Source of the DNA: Phaeobacter bryozoorum
GTDB taxonomy: Bacteria > Pseudomonadota > Alphaproteobacteria > Rhodobacterales > Rhodobacteraceae
Direction: 5' to 3' (one strand)
Assembly: GCF_041893525.1 (NCBI RefSeq)
Contig: NZ_CP169069.1
Length of the DNA stretch: 64,000 bases
Part shown: positions 34,828 to 43,090 of the stretch, in pieces
Position numbering within the stretch: position 1 is the stretch's first letter
Layout of the letters: each line of letters opens with the position of its first letter
Made by a program: the position numbers and the translations under genes
Notes under the pieces: generated by a model
Seen by the model: only the letters and a program-made list of their open reading frames with translations
What the model was told of the DNA's origin: nothing
The model's database searches: none

Positions 34828-35430
34828 TCAGGCGTGTTGGGTGCAATCCTGGCAGGCCCGCTTTTCCAGCGGGCCGTGGATTGTGAAGCCCATCGGGACG
34901 GGGCCGAATTTCCGCAGGATGGAAAGGCCGAATTTCTCGGCCGCGCAAAGCGTGGTGATGCAGCCGTCGACATTGCCCGCCGCGCAGTCGCGTGCCGCGA
35001 TGACATTGCTGGAGACAAAGCGTCGCTCAACCGTGGCCGGGAGCAGTTTTTCGGGCGCAGGATGGGTCGCGCAGGTCATTGGCTCAGCCCCGGTGCGGGA
35101 GGCCAGAACCATGTTGTCGGTATTCATGATAAATACATCCAGCAATTTCATTTTCTGGATGTGTGCGTAGATGATGGAGTGGAGATGGGGGTAGGCGACA
35201 ACCCCGACCAATACAGCTCCGTCCTGGCAGGCTACACTCTCAGCGGCCTGTTCCATCGTCCGGTGCAATTTAACCGACGCGCCGTGACACCGACGTAATG
35301 CCCAGGAAAGAGCCGCTCGCTCACAATTCGTTCCGGTAGGGCCAAGCGTATGGATCTGTTTAACCCAACCAAAGGTTTCAGATTGCGGAATATAATCATC
35401 GTTAATGCTGTTTTCGATTTGGAGATCCAT
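34828..35430 (-). CDS. tdaC: TdaC: prephenate dehydratase-like protein
   Basis: A 200-residue protein resembling the periplasmic-binding-like catalytic fold of prephenate dehydratase, with the opening HTLGPTGTNCERAA (GPxGT motif) and a central LDVFIMNTDNMVLASRTG. It lacks an ACT regulatory domain and is shorter than PheA. In TDA synthesis its exact reaction is still unclear; dehydration or ring dioxygenation of the seven-membered intermediate has been proposed. It is the first gene of the tdaCDE-tdaR1R2 operon, behind a promoter with a strong palindrome. Confidence 0.92.
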   Translation of the reverse strand: MDLQIENSINDDYIPQSETFGWVKQIHTLGPTGTNCERAALSWALRRCHGASVKLHRTMEQAAESVACQDGAVLVGVVAYPHLHSIIYAHIQKMKLLDVFIMNTDNMVLASRTGAEPMTCATHPAPEKLLPATVERRFVSSNVIAARDCAAGNVDGCITTLCAAEKFGLSILRKFGPVPMGFTIHGPLEKRACQDCTQHA

Positions 35431-35474
35431 TGCGTATCTTTTCCGCTATGTGTCGATGCTAATTTTGCAATGAC

Positions 35475-35510
35475 CAAATTTGATCCATTTGCTCAAATAG
35501 GTATTTGAGC
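35475..35510. promoter_or_regulatory. Candidate TdaA operator in the tdaC promoter
   Basis: A 20-bp near-perfect palindrome, nine-base arms 35491-35499 and 35502-35510 (GCTCAAATA and its complement) around GG. It is joined on the tdaC side by a weaker inverted repeat CAAAT-N7-ATTTG at 35475-35491. The centre of the main palindrome is 70 bases upstream of the tdaC ATG. TdaA is reported to bind the tdaC promoter, so this is the prime candidate site. Confidence 0.65.
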
Positions 35511-35957
35511 ATCTATTCGAACTATAAATTATATGTGACTTTGATTTTGCCTTTTATCGCGGCAACTCTACTTCATATGCGCTCGCCGAATCTCAGTTCA
35601 CTGACATCATCGAAGCGGCAATGGCTTCGCCGAACAATTCGAAAAAACTGATGCTGCTCCTCAGCTATGGTGAGGAACAGTCCATAACTCGAATAATGGC
35701 ATGAAAAGCAGGAAACTGGTCGCTCAGCTCACGCGGTTATAGCTGAGGCTCGATCACTTACAGGCGGAAATCTTCCAGACAGGCCTGACCAGTAAGGTGG
35801 TGCATAAAAACCGAAGCAGCCCGCCTCCATCCCACGGTCTGGAAACAGGCTGTAGCTGCGCGCCATATCTCGCACGCCGGGCGAGCTTCCCGACGTGCAG
35901 GCAGTATTATAGCGGTGACGGTCGTCGATGAGAGGAAGCCGACAGCCGGTTGCGGTC
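35511..35957. other. Non-coding spacer between tdaC promoter and tdaB
   Basis: About 450 bp without a convincing gene. The part near the tdaC promoter is markedly AT-rich. Small inverted repeats occur (CGAAGC/GCTTCG at 35611-35629, TCCTCA/TGAGGA at 35658-35676, CTCAGCT/AGCTGAG at 35723-35747); one of them may end the tdaB transcript. A plus-strand open frame of about 55 codons ends at 35703 but has no good start, and may be a relic. Confidence 0.4.
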
Positions 35958-36650
35958 TCAGCTGGACCGGGTCGGGTCGCGACCAATCCCGCCGAAGAGG
36001 TCGAGACAGCGCTCAAACCAGCTGCCAACGATATCATCACGCTCGAGCAACGGGTTAGATGTGCAGACGTTACACCATTGCAGTGTTCCAAAGAGCGTGT
36101 AGTCGGCGTAGGCAGGCGTTGTGCCTGACAACCAATCCTGCGTGCCGAGCAAGTCACGGACAGGCGCTAGTTTCTCTGGCAGCGCTGCGCGTTCGCCGTC
36201 GGCGCCTTCGGCCATGGCTTCCAGTGGCATGCCAAACCTGCGCTCACGGGCAGCGCGGAAATAGGCTTGGTCATCGGGCGACATCAGGTTGTGCATATCC
36301 ATGACAGCAATCGTGGCAAGGCTGGGATGAAGGACCGTTTTGCAGTAGCTTTCGACAAAACGGGTCAGGGCGATCGCTCCCTTGCCATCAAAAAGATTGG
36401 GAGTATCGGTATAGGTTTCATCCAGATACCGAGCGATATCATAACTTTCTCCCAGCACCGTTTCTCCATCACGCAAGACGGGCACACTGGTAAAGCGACC
36501 ATCCTCAATAGCAGTGATGTCGCCAAATGAAACAGGGACAAGATTATATTTCAAATTCTTGTGCTCCAAAGCCATGATGACTTTCCAGACATGTGGCGAA
36601 TAGTGACGTTTACGATCTTCGCCACAAAGGCTATAGAGTTTGCGGTCCAC
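35958..36650 (-). CDS. tdaB: TdaB: glutathione S-transferase family protein (beta-etherase-like)
   Basis: A 230-residue GST-fold protein: thioredoxin-like domain with RHYSPHVWKVIMALEHK, FTSVPVLRDGETVLGES (the cis-Pro and glutathione-contact region), then a helical C-terminal domain ending SNPLLERDDIVGSWFERCLDLFGG. It is most like the LigE/beta-etherase subgroup. In TDA synthesis it is thought to help add sulfur to the tropone ring from a persulfide or S-thiocysteine donor. It has its own upstream spacer with an inverted repeat and is separated from tdaC by more than 500 bases. Confidence 0.92.
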   Translation of the reverse strand: MDRKLYSLCGEDRKRHYSPHVWKVIMALEHKNLKYNLVPVSFGDITAIEDGRFTSVPVLRDGETVLGESYDIARYLDETYTDTPNLFDGKGAIALTRFVESYCKTVLHPSLATIAVMDMHNLMSPDDQAYFRAARERRFGMPLEAMAEGADGERAALPEKLAPVRDLLGTQDWLSGTTPAYADYTLFGTLQWCNVCTSNPLLERDDIVGSWFERCLDLFGGIGRDPTRSS

Positions 36651-36720
36651 TGAGGTTCTCCTGTCTGGGAAGTTAGCATCTAAAATTTTCGGCTGATTTA
36701 GAATCGCGCTGCTATATATA

Positions 36721-36750
36721 ATGAAACCTTACGTCTCATTATGGTTTCAT
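36721..36750. promoter_or_regulatory. Inverted repeat in the tdaB promoter region
   Basis: A perfect 8-bp inverted repeat, ATGAAACC at 36721-36728 and GGTTTCAT at 36743-36750, 14 bases apart. It lies in the AT-rich spacer between tdaA and tdaB, 70-100 bases upstream of the tdaB start. A second small repeat, CATCAA/TTGATG, overlaps its right end (36748-36768). It is a candidate regulator site, or alternatively a terminator for tdaA. Confidence 0.5.
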
Positions 36751-36836
36751 CAATATAGTATTTTGATGAAATAACATGGCTTCTATTTGTGATGCTGGCT
36801 CAACGGGTGAAACCATTTGGCTGGCAATAGAGCTGG

Positions 36837-37727
36837 TCAGGCCGAGATGGCCATCCTATCTGTATCCAGCAGATCGCGAACGGCGCTGATGATGGGGTCT
36901 TGAGTGCGGTTGGCGAGATGAGCGAAGAGAACGCGTGTCGATTTGCGGACTTCTCGCAGCAGAGCGATCTCTCCAGTCGGGGGTTCGGTTCCTGCGCTGC
37001 TGACGTGAACCAGACCGATGCCAGCACCGCTTGCGATCAAGGCGCGTGTAATAGTCTCATCATCGACATTGATGATCCGGGCGGGTTGAATGCGGTTTTC
37101 CTTAAACAGGCGCTCCGCGATGCGTCCACAACACGAACTATAAGTGGGGTAGATCCAAGGCATAGCCGCCAGCTTGTCCCAGTCAAGGTCCGGACCCGGC
37201 GGGACCAGATCAGGAGCGGCCGCAAGGTAGACGCTGAAACGTGATATTTCGAGGGTTTCAAGGTCATTCTGGGCTTCGTCAGGGTCGATAAAGAAACCTG
37301 CATCCAGGCGACCATTGCGGATATCGTCCAACACACTTGAAGATGTGCCATGTTGCAGGGCAACTTCGAGATCTGGAAAGTTCTTTGAAAGATCAGCGAG
37401 CAGGCGGCTCACCTCGGTCGACCCCAGGTTGCGCCCGGCGCCGACTTGCAGCTGGCCGGCCAAACGCCCACGCAACCGGGAGGCCTCTTCCAGAAATTTC
37501 TGATGATTATCAAGCAGCTGCCTGGCCTCTACCAGAAGCCGCTGTCCGTCGATGGTGACACTCATCCCGCGCGGTGTACGCTGGAATAGTGTCAGGCCCA
37601 GCGTGTCTTCCATCGTTTTGATATGGGCGCTGACGGCCGGTTGACTGCGAAACAACAGCTCGGACGCGCGCGTGATACTGCCTTCCCTTGCCACTGTGAC
37701 AAAGGTCTTGAGTTGACTGATATCCAT
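36837..37727 (-). CDS. tdaA: TdaA: LysR-type regulator of TDA synthesis
   Basis: A 296-residue LysR regulator. The N-terminal helix-turn-helix reads LKTFVTVAREGSITRASELL then QPAVSAHIKTMEDTLGLTLF. The C-terminal effector domain contains DDIRNGRLDAGFFIDP and SGAGIGLVHVSS. The ATG at 37727 follows AAGGGG eight bases upstream and fits the usual LysR start; an in-frame upstream ATG is less likely. TdaA is required for tda transcription and binds the tdaC promoter (literature). It has no divergent target gene, unlike many LysR regulators. Confidence 0.92.
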   Translation of the reverse strand: MDISQLKTFVTVAREGSITRASELLFRSQPAVSAHIKTMEDTLGLTLFQRTPRGMSVTIDGQRLLVEARQLLDNHQKFLEEASRLRGRLAGQLQVGAGRNLGSTEVSRLLADLSKNFPDLEVALQHGTSSSVLDDIRNGRLDAGFFIDPDEAQNDLETLEISRFSVYLAAAPDLVPPGPDLDWDKLAAMPWIYPTYSSCCGRIAERLFKENRIQPARIINVDDETITRALIASGAGIGLVHVSSAGTEPPTGEIALLREVRKSTRVLFAHLANRTQDPIISAVRDLLDTDRMAISA

Positions 37728-38010
37728 GGTTACCCCTTCAAATGCCATAGGGCGCATCGAATGCCTGCGCCTCTATTAGATGGCGCGCCACCACCCCTGG
37801 CTGACACGCGCGAGACAATTTTTATGCCCTCTTTGCGAGAAGTCAAAACAGAAACACCCGCAATGGATGAGTTGGGCTGTATTCCGCCGGTTAGGAGAGA
37901 AACGTCATGACGAGCGCCTTTTTGCCTGCCCTGGATTGCGAGGGGTTCAAAACATTCCTAGCATGAGGCCGACCCGTAACAGTCAGATAACAGTCCGCGC
38001 GTTGTTGTTG
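37728..38010. other. Spacer upstream of tdaA
   Basis: A 283-bp region between tdaA and the end of the next LysR gene. It should hold the tdaA promoter. Only a short inverted repeat (GGCGCA at 37751-37756 and TGCGCC at 37766-37771) stands out, about 25-45 bases before the tdaA start. No gene is seen. Confidence 0.4.
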
Positions 38011-38934
38011 TCAGCCGACGATCGCTGCACTGTTGCCCATCTTGCGCCAAAGGCTATTCAATGTGGGTTTGGTATTCTCGGTCTCGCGGTACAGACGGAC
38101 CGAAATTGGCGTGACAAACGACTCTCCGCCGGCAAGCGCCAGACGCCCATCGCTCAATTCATCCTCGCACAGCTTGCGCGGCAGCCAGCCAAGGCCGAAC
38201 CCCTCCAGGATCATCGCCTTGACCGAGTTCGCGAGAGAGTTCTGGTTTACAACCAGCAGATTTGGAGGCGAGATTTGCTGGCGCAAGGTGTGATCCAGAA
38301 CCGATCTCAGCGCGGATGCGCTGCCATAAGACAGCAGCGGAATCTGTCGTTTGGTATCGCGGCCGAGGTGGAAAAGCGGGTGTCCACCTGCATCCGTTTT
38401 TGACACCGGGATGAATTCATCCTCTGATAGCGTCAAGTAATCGCATTTGCTGACCTCCAGCGGCGACAGGAAATCCATTGCGGGATGCCAGTAGGTCAGG
38501 ATCACGTCGCAATAGCGCTGCTGCAAGGCAGTGACGAATTGATCTGCCGCCCAACTGGTGGAGTTGAGATCGACATCCAACCCGCCGGCCTCCATCAACG
38601 GTTCGATATGGTCCCGGAAATGGGTCATGTAAAGCGACTGAGATGACGCAAAGCGGATGACATTTTCCCCCGCAGCGTCAATCGTTTGGCAGCGTTCCAG
38701 CGTCTCGGAATAGGTGCGTAGGATGATTTTGGCCTGCGATAGAAACACATCCCCAGCAGGCGTCAGCGACAGCGGGAAGGTCTGTCGATTGATCAGCTTC
38801 ACACCAACCTCATCCTCCAGGGCGCGGATACGCCTGGAGAATGCGGGTTGGCTGACATTCCGCTCTTCTGCAGCACGCGAAAAATTCTTGTGCGTTGTCA
38901 GCGCTTCAAAGTCTCTGAGCCAGATTATATCCAA
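38011..38934 (-). CDS. LysR-type regulator (HypT/YjiE-like)
   Basis: A 307-residue LysR protein. Its DNA-binding part, IIWLRDFEALTTHKNFSRAAEERNVSQPAFSRRIRALE cut into the usual helices, resembles E. coli HypT (YjiE) closely, including the NVSQPAFSRRIRALE helix and the FNRQ-like INRQ segment. HypT-type proteins respond to oxidative signals; many homologues sit next to dipeptide ABC operons, as here, 50 bases after the last ABC gene. It may be the local regulator of that transporter. It is distinct from TdaA and unlikely to be a tda gene. Confidence 0.85.
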   Translation of the reverse strand: MDIIWLRDFEALTTHKNFSRAAEERNVSQPAFSRRIRALEDEVGVKLINRQTFPLSLTPAGDVFLSQAKIILRTYSETLERCQTIDAAGENVIRFASSQSLYMTHFRDHIEPLMEAGGLDVDLNSTSWAADQFVTALQQRYCDVILTYWHPAMDFLSPLEVSKCDYLTLSEDEFIPVSKTDAGGHPLFHLGRDTKRQIPLLSYGSASALRSVLDHTLRQQISPPNLLVVNQNSLANSVKAMILEGFGLGWLPRKLCEDELSDGRLALAGGESFVTPISVRLYRETENTKPTLNSLWRKMGNSAAIVG

Positions 38935-38984
38935 CTTGCCTAGGTCCGTTCTGGGGTCATCCAGTGGGCCGGGGGTCCCGGTGT

Positions 38985-40019
38985 TTAGCCGTCGAGCCGG
39001 TTCTCTTCGACCGCGTGGCAGGCAACGGTGCTACCATCTGCTTGCCGTAGTGGACGCGGACGCGACTCGCGACATCTAGCATTCGCAAATGCGCAGCGCG
39101 TTTGAAAGGGGCAACCTTGAGGCAAGTTGATGGGTGTCGGGATTTCGCCCTGCAGCCGGATGTGACTTGGCCCTTCATCCTTGAGCTGTGGCACCGCGGA
39201 CAACAGCGCCTTGGTATAGGGGTGTTTGGGGTTTTCAAACAATGTCCGGGTATCGGCCAACTCACACAGCGTACCAAGATAGAGCACCGCAACGCGCGTC
39301 CCGAAATGCTCCACCACGCTGAGGTCGTGGGTGATGAAGAAATAGGTCAGTCCCCGCTGGTCCTTGGCTTCCAACATCAGGTTCAGAACCTGTGCCTGGA
39401 TCGAGACATCCAGTGCCGAAATCGGTTCATCCGCGATGATGAACTCGGGGTCGACAGTCAATGCCCGGGCGATTGCGATCCGCTGGCGCTGGCCACCCGA
39501 GAATTCATGCGGATAGCGGCTGGACCAGCTCGGATCCACACCAACAGACCGCATGACCTCCGACACTTTATCACGCACTTCGCCACGCGACAGCGACGGA
39601 TTGTGGTGGCGAACGGGTTCTTCCAACGCCTGCTGGATGGTCATGCGCGGGTTCAGGGAGGCATAGGGATTCTGAAAGATCATTTGCATCTTCTTGCGCA
39701 GGGGCATCATTTCCCCGCGCGAGCGATCGTCGATCCGTTGACCATCATAGTGGATTTCGCCGCCGCTGGGCGTCAGCAGCCCGGCAACCAGCCGCGCTAC
39801 AGTAGATTTTCCGCAGCCGGATTTACCAACAATACACAACGCTTCGCCACGGTCCGCGGTGAGCGAGACATTGTTGACCGCATGCACCGCGCGTTTCTCA
39901 CGGGTGATGCGACCACCGCGCAGCTTGATGGTTTCTAGAAACCCGCGATCCAATTCAAAGCGTTTCTCAAGATTCTTCAGCTCAAGCAAAGGTTTGCTGT
40001 CTTGTATCTGGGTTGTCAT
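38985..40019 (-). CDS. Dipeptide-type ABC transporter ATPase (DppF-like)
   Basis: A 344-residue ATPase with Walker A GKSGCGKST, signature FSGGQRQRIAIARAL, Walker B IADEPISALD and the C-terminal oligo_HPY domain containing CPFQTRCAFANARC, whose cysteines bind an iron-sulfur cluster in DppD/F. It pairs with the upstream DppD-like ATPase, which it overlaps by four bases. It belongs to a complete five-gene importer on the minus strand. Confidence 0.92.
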   Translation of the reverse strand: MTTQIQDSKPLLELKNLEKRFELDRGFLETIKLRGGRITREKRAVHAVNNVSLTADRGEALCIVGKSGCGKSTVARLVAGLLTPSGGEIHYDGQRIDDRSRGEMMPLRKKMQMIFQNPYASLNPRMTIQQALEEPVRHHNPSLSRGEVRDKVSEVMRSVGVDPSWSSRYPHEFSGGQRQRIAIARALTVDPEFIIADEPISALDVSIQAQVLNLMLEAKDQRGLTYFFITHDLSVVEHFGTRVAVLYLGTLCELADTRTLFENPKHPYTKALLSAVPQLKDEGPSHIRLQGEIPTPINLPQGCPFQTRCAFANARCRESRPRPLRQADGSTVACHAVEENRLDG

Positions 40020-41008
40020 ACGCTTGCCTCCTCAAGGCTGGTATTCTGCAGGCGGGAGACTTCGTGGCAGGCGACCTCAACCTGGCGATAGCTTACTGTT
40101 TCCGGCAACACCTTGCGGCAGTGGTCGACAGCATATTCGCAGCGAGCGCTGAAGGGACAGCCGGGGGGGATGGATGTCAGCCCCGGCATGTTGCCCGGGA
40201 TCTGTTTCAGTCGTTGGCCGGGCAGGGTCTGTTGCGGCAACGCGTTGATCAGCCCTTGGGTATAGGGGTGTTGCGGGTCGTTGATAATCTCGCGCGTCGG
40301 ACCTGCCTCGATCAGACGACCGGCGTACATGACGAGGGTGCGCTCGGTCATCTGACTGACCACGCCAAGATCATGAGTGATCAGGATCAGGCCAACCTTG
40401 TTGGACTGGCAGAGTTCGAGCAGCAACTCCATGATGTCCGCCTGAATTGTCACATCCAGCGCAGTTGTCGGTTCATCTGCGATGATCAGCTCCGGATCCA
40501 GAAGCAGCGCCATCGCGATGATGATCCGTTGCCGCATGCCGCCGGACAGCTCGTGGGGATATTGGTTCAGCCTTTCTTCGGGCGAGGGGATATAGACCTC
40601 CCGCAACTTCAGAATAGCGATCTGTTCCGCTTCAGACTGGCTGAGCGAGCGGTGCGCCTTGAGCGTTTCGACCATTTGCTGGCCGATCGTCAGGACCGGG
40701 TTCAGAGTGACCATCGGATCCTGAAAGATCATCGCCATGCGATTGCCACGGATCGTACGCATCTCGGCGTCGGACAGTTTGACGATATCCTTGCCACCAA
40801 AAAGGATCTCACCACTGTCGATATATCCGGGCCGGCTGAGAAGGTTCATCAGAGAGAAACCGGTGATGGATTTACCGGCCCCGGATTCACCTACGATGCC
40901 CAGACGCTCGCCTTTTCCAAGGTCGAAGGAAATCTGGTTCAATGCGGTGACGGTGTGATCACGCATCGCAAATTTGACCGTGAGGTCGCGAACGGAAAGC
41001 AACGACAT
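40016..41008 (-). CDS. Dipeptide-type ABC transporter ATPase (DppD-like)
   Basis: A 330-residue ATPase: Walker A GESGAGKS, signature LSGGMRQRIIIAMAL, Walker B IADEPTTALD, and an oligo_HPY tail with CPFSARCEYAVDHC. It is five bases after the DppC-like gene and overlaps the DppF-like gene. The two ATPases form the heterodimer that drives uptake. Confidence 0.92.
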   Translation of the reverse strand: MSLLSVRDLTVKFAMRDHTVTALNQISFDLGKGERLGIVGESGAGKSITGFSLMNLLSRPGYIDSGEILFGGKDIVKLSDAEMRTIRGNRMAMIFQDPMVTLNPVLTIGQQMVETLKAHRSLSQSEAEQIAILKLREVYIPSPEERLNQYPHELSGGMRQRIIIAMALLLDPELIIADEPTTALDVTIQADIMELLLELCQSNKVGLILITHDLGVVSQMTERTLVMYAGRLIEAGPTREIINDPQHPYTQGLINALPQQTLPGQRLKQIPGNMPGLTSIPPGCPFSARCEYAVDHCRKVLPETVSYRQVEVACHEVSRLQNTSLEEASV

Positions 41009-41013
41009 CGCTA

Positions 41014-41961
41014 TTATCCTTTGTAGAGTTTCGGGTTCAGCACGTCACGCATCCAGTCACCCAAGAGGTTGATGACAAGAACGAGGACAACGAGAACCAC
41101 ACCGGGGATGGCGGTGATCCACCAGCTGCCGGAGAAGATATAGTCAAAACCGGAGGAGATCAGCGATCCGAGCGAGGGCTGACTGGGGGGCATCCCAAGA
41201 CCCAGGAAGCTGAGTGACGCCTCGGAAATAATCGCATTCGCCACCTGCACCGTCGAAATCACAAAGATCGGCGACAGCGAGTTCGGCAGAATATGCCGCA
41301 CCATAATCCGCATCGGGCCGAAGCCCAGCACGCGGGCGCTGTCGATATATTCCTTCTTTTTCTCAGCAAGAACAGTGGCGCGTACCGTTCGGGCATATTG
41401 CGGCCATTCGGCGACGCCGATCACTGCAATCAGGAAGTAGATCGCATATTGGTTGAAGGTCTCGCTGCCAAACATCGCCTGTGTCACCGCGAGGAAGATG
41501 ATAGCGACCATCAACGTCGAGAAAGACAGCTGGATATCGGCAAAGCGCATCAGAAGGCTGTCGAGCCGCCCACCGACATAGCCGGCCACCAACCCGATTG
41601 AGATCCCGAGGAAGGCTTGCAAGGCGACGGCGCAAAGACCGATCAGCAGGGACAGGCGGGTGCCGTAGAGGATCGTCGACCACAGATCCCGTCCCTGATC
41701 ATCGGTGCCAAACACGAACTGGGGGTCGGCTCCGTCAATCCAGGCTGGCGGGTATTCGCTGTTCATAATGTCGATCTGGGCCGGATCATAGGGATCAAAC
41801 GGTGCCAGCACCGGTGCCAGGATCGAGGCGAGGGTGATGACCATGAACACCGCAAAGGATACCATCGCCACGGGGTTGCGCCGAAAGCTGTAGCCCATGT
41901 TGGAGTTCCACAGGCGACTAAACCGCGACGGGGTGGTTTGGTTTGTACTAAGGCTGCTCAT
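41014..41961 (-). CDS. Dipeptide-type ABC transporter permease (DppC-like)
   Basis: A 315-residue permease with an N-terminal OppC_N segment (RRNPVAMVSFAVFMV), FGTDDQGRDLWSTILYGTR near residue 95, and the EAA loop DSARVLGFGPMRIMVRHILPN. FLGLGMPPSQPSLGSLI closes the membrane domain. It overlaps the DppB-like gene by four bases. Confidence 0.92.
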   Translation of the reverse strand: MSSLSTNQTTPSRFSRLWNSNMGYSFRRNPVAMVSFAVFMVITLASILAPVLAPFDPYDPAQIDIMNSEYPPAWIDGADPQFVFGTDDQGRDLWSTILYGTRLSLLIGLCAVALQAFLGISIGLVAGYVGGRLDSLLMRFADIQLSFSTLMVAIIFLAVTQAMFGSETFNQYAIYFLIAVIGVAEWPQYARTVRATVLAEKKKEYIDSARVLGFGPMRIMVRHILPNSLSPIFVISTVQVANAIISEASLSFLGLGMPPSQPSLGSLISSGFDYIFSGSWWITAIPGVVLVVLVLVINLLGDWMRDVLNPKLYKG

Positions 41962-42938
41962 GCGCCCATCCTCGCAATATTGACTGTTGGATTGACGAGC
42001 CCATAGATCAGGTCGACGATTGTGTTGGTCACCACAAAGATGAAGCCCACAATGATGAGATATGCCACGATCAACGGGGTATCGACGCGGTTCACCGCCT
42101 CAAGGAACATGAACCCCATGCCTGGCCACTGGAAGACGGTCTCCGTCAGGATAGTGTAGGCGACCATAGTTCCGATCTGCACACCACCAACGGTGATCAC
42201 CGGCAACAAGGTATTCTTCAGCGCATGCACAAAATAGATGCGTCCGGGGCGGATGCCCTTGGCTCGGGCATATTTCACGTATTCGCTTTGCAGCACTTCC
42301 ATCATCTCAGCCCGGATCAGGCGTACGAACAGCGGCAGCATGATCGATGCCAGCGCGACCGAAGGCAGCAGGATGTGCACCCAGCCATCTGCGGTCGCAA
42401 AATTAGTTTCCCAATAGCCAAAGACATGCACCACATCGCCCCGCCCGTAAGATGGGAACCATCCGAGTTCCACCGAGAAGACAAAAATCATCAGGATTGC
42501 GGTCAGGAAAACCGGGATCGAGATACCGACAATCGAGACTCCCATGATCAAGCGGCTGAAGAACGCATTCGGTTTGATCGCTGTATAAACGCCCAAGGGT
42601 ACGGAGAGGCCGACGATGATCAGGGTTGCACCCATAACCAGTTCCAAAGTGGCGGGCAGCTTCTTCAGGATCACGTCGAGCGCGGGTTCTTTGAAGAAAT
42701 AGCTGGTGCCGAGGTCGCCCTGAAGGGCATTTCCAAGAAATCGGATGTACTGTGTCACGAAACTGTCGTTCAGACCCAATTCGTCGCGCAGTTGCTGGCG
42801 GACCTCTTCCGAAACGGACTGACCGACCAGTTCGCGCAGGGGGTCGCCGAGATTGTCCTGGATGGCAAAGCCGATCAGCGAGATGGCAAACATCACCGCG
42901 ATAGCCTGAAACACGCGTTTCACGAGGTAGGCGAGCAT
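41958..42938 (-). CDS. Dipeptide-type ABC transporter permease (DppB-like)
   Basis: A 326-residue permease: VKRVFQAIAVMFAISLIGF at the N-terminus, the loop YVKYARAKGIRPGRIYFVHALKN split over the usual EAA motif, and the ETVFQWPGMGFMFLEAV block. It follows the binding-protein gene after a 152-base spacer with a strong hairpin, so permease expression is probably reduced relative to the binding protein. Confidence 0.92.
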   Translation of the reverse strand: MLAYLVKRVFQAIAVMFAISLIGFAIQDNLGDPLRELVGQSVSEEVRQQLRDELGLNDSFVTQYIRFLGNALQGDLGTSYFFKEPALDVILKKLPATLELVMGATLIIVGLSVPLGVYTAIKPNAFFSRLIMGVSIVGISIPVFLTAILMIFVFSVELGWFPSYGRGDVVHVFGYWETNFATADGWVHILLPSVALASIMLPLFVRLIRAEMMEVLQSEYVKYARAKGIRPGRIYFVHALKNTLLPVITVGGVQIGTMVAYTILTETVFQWPGMGFMFLEAVNRVDTPLIVAYLIIVGFIFVVTNTIVDLIYGLVNPTVNIARMGA

Positions 42939-43054
42939 GTTGGAGTTACCTTGTATCAGTCACTTGTTGATGGGCACAACGCCATTGACGCCCGACGGGC
43001 GGCAGGGACATGCCCATAAAGAAGTGGTGAAAATCTGGGAATTGGTGGCAAATC

Positions 43055-43081
43055 GGCCGGGGCAGCGACGCCGCCCCGGCC
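43055..43081 (-). terminator. Attenuating hairpin after the dipeptide-binding protein gene
   Basis: A perfect 9-bp GC-only inverted repeat (43055-43063 and 43073-43081) with a nine-base loop, ten bases past the stop of the binding-protein gene and before the permease genes. It is typical of partial terminators that set a high ratio of binding protein to permease. Confidence 0.65.
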
Positions 43082-43090
43082 TAAGAGTTA

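Noticed and set aside
34189..35298. A 369-codon plus-strand frame over tdaD and tdaC
   Set aside because: It is antisense to two recognised genes and crosses their ends; no domain is visible.
35491..35510. Reading the tdaC palindrome as a transcription terminator
   Set aside because: It is upstream of tdaC, has no T-tract on either side, and lies about 450 bases from the end of tdaB.
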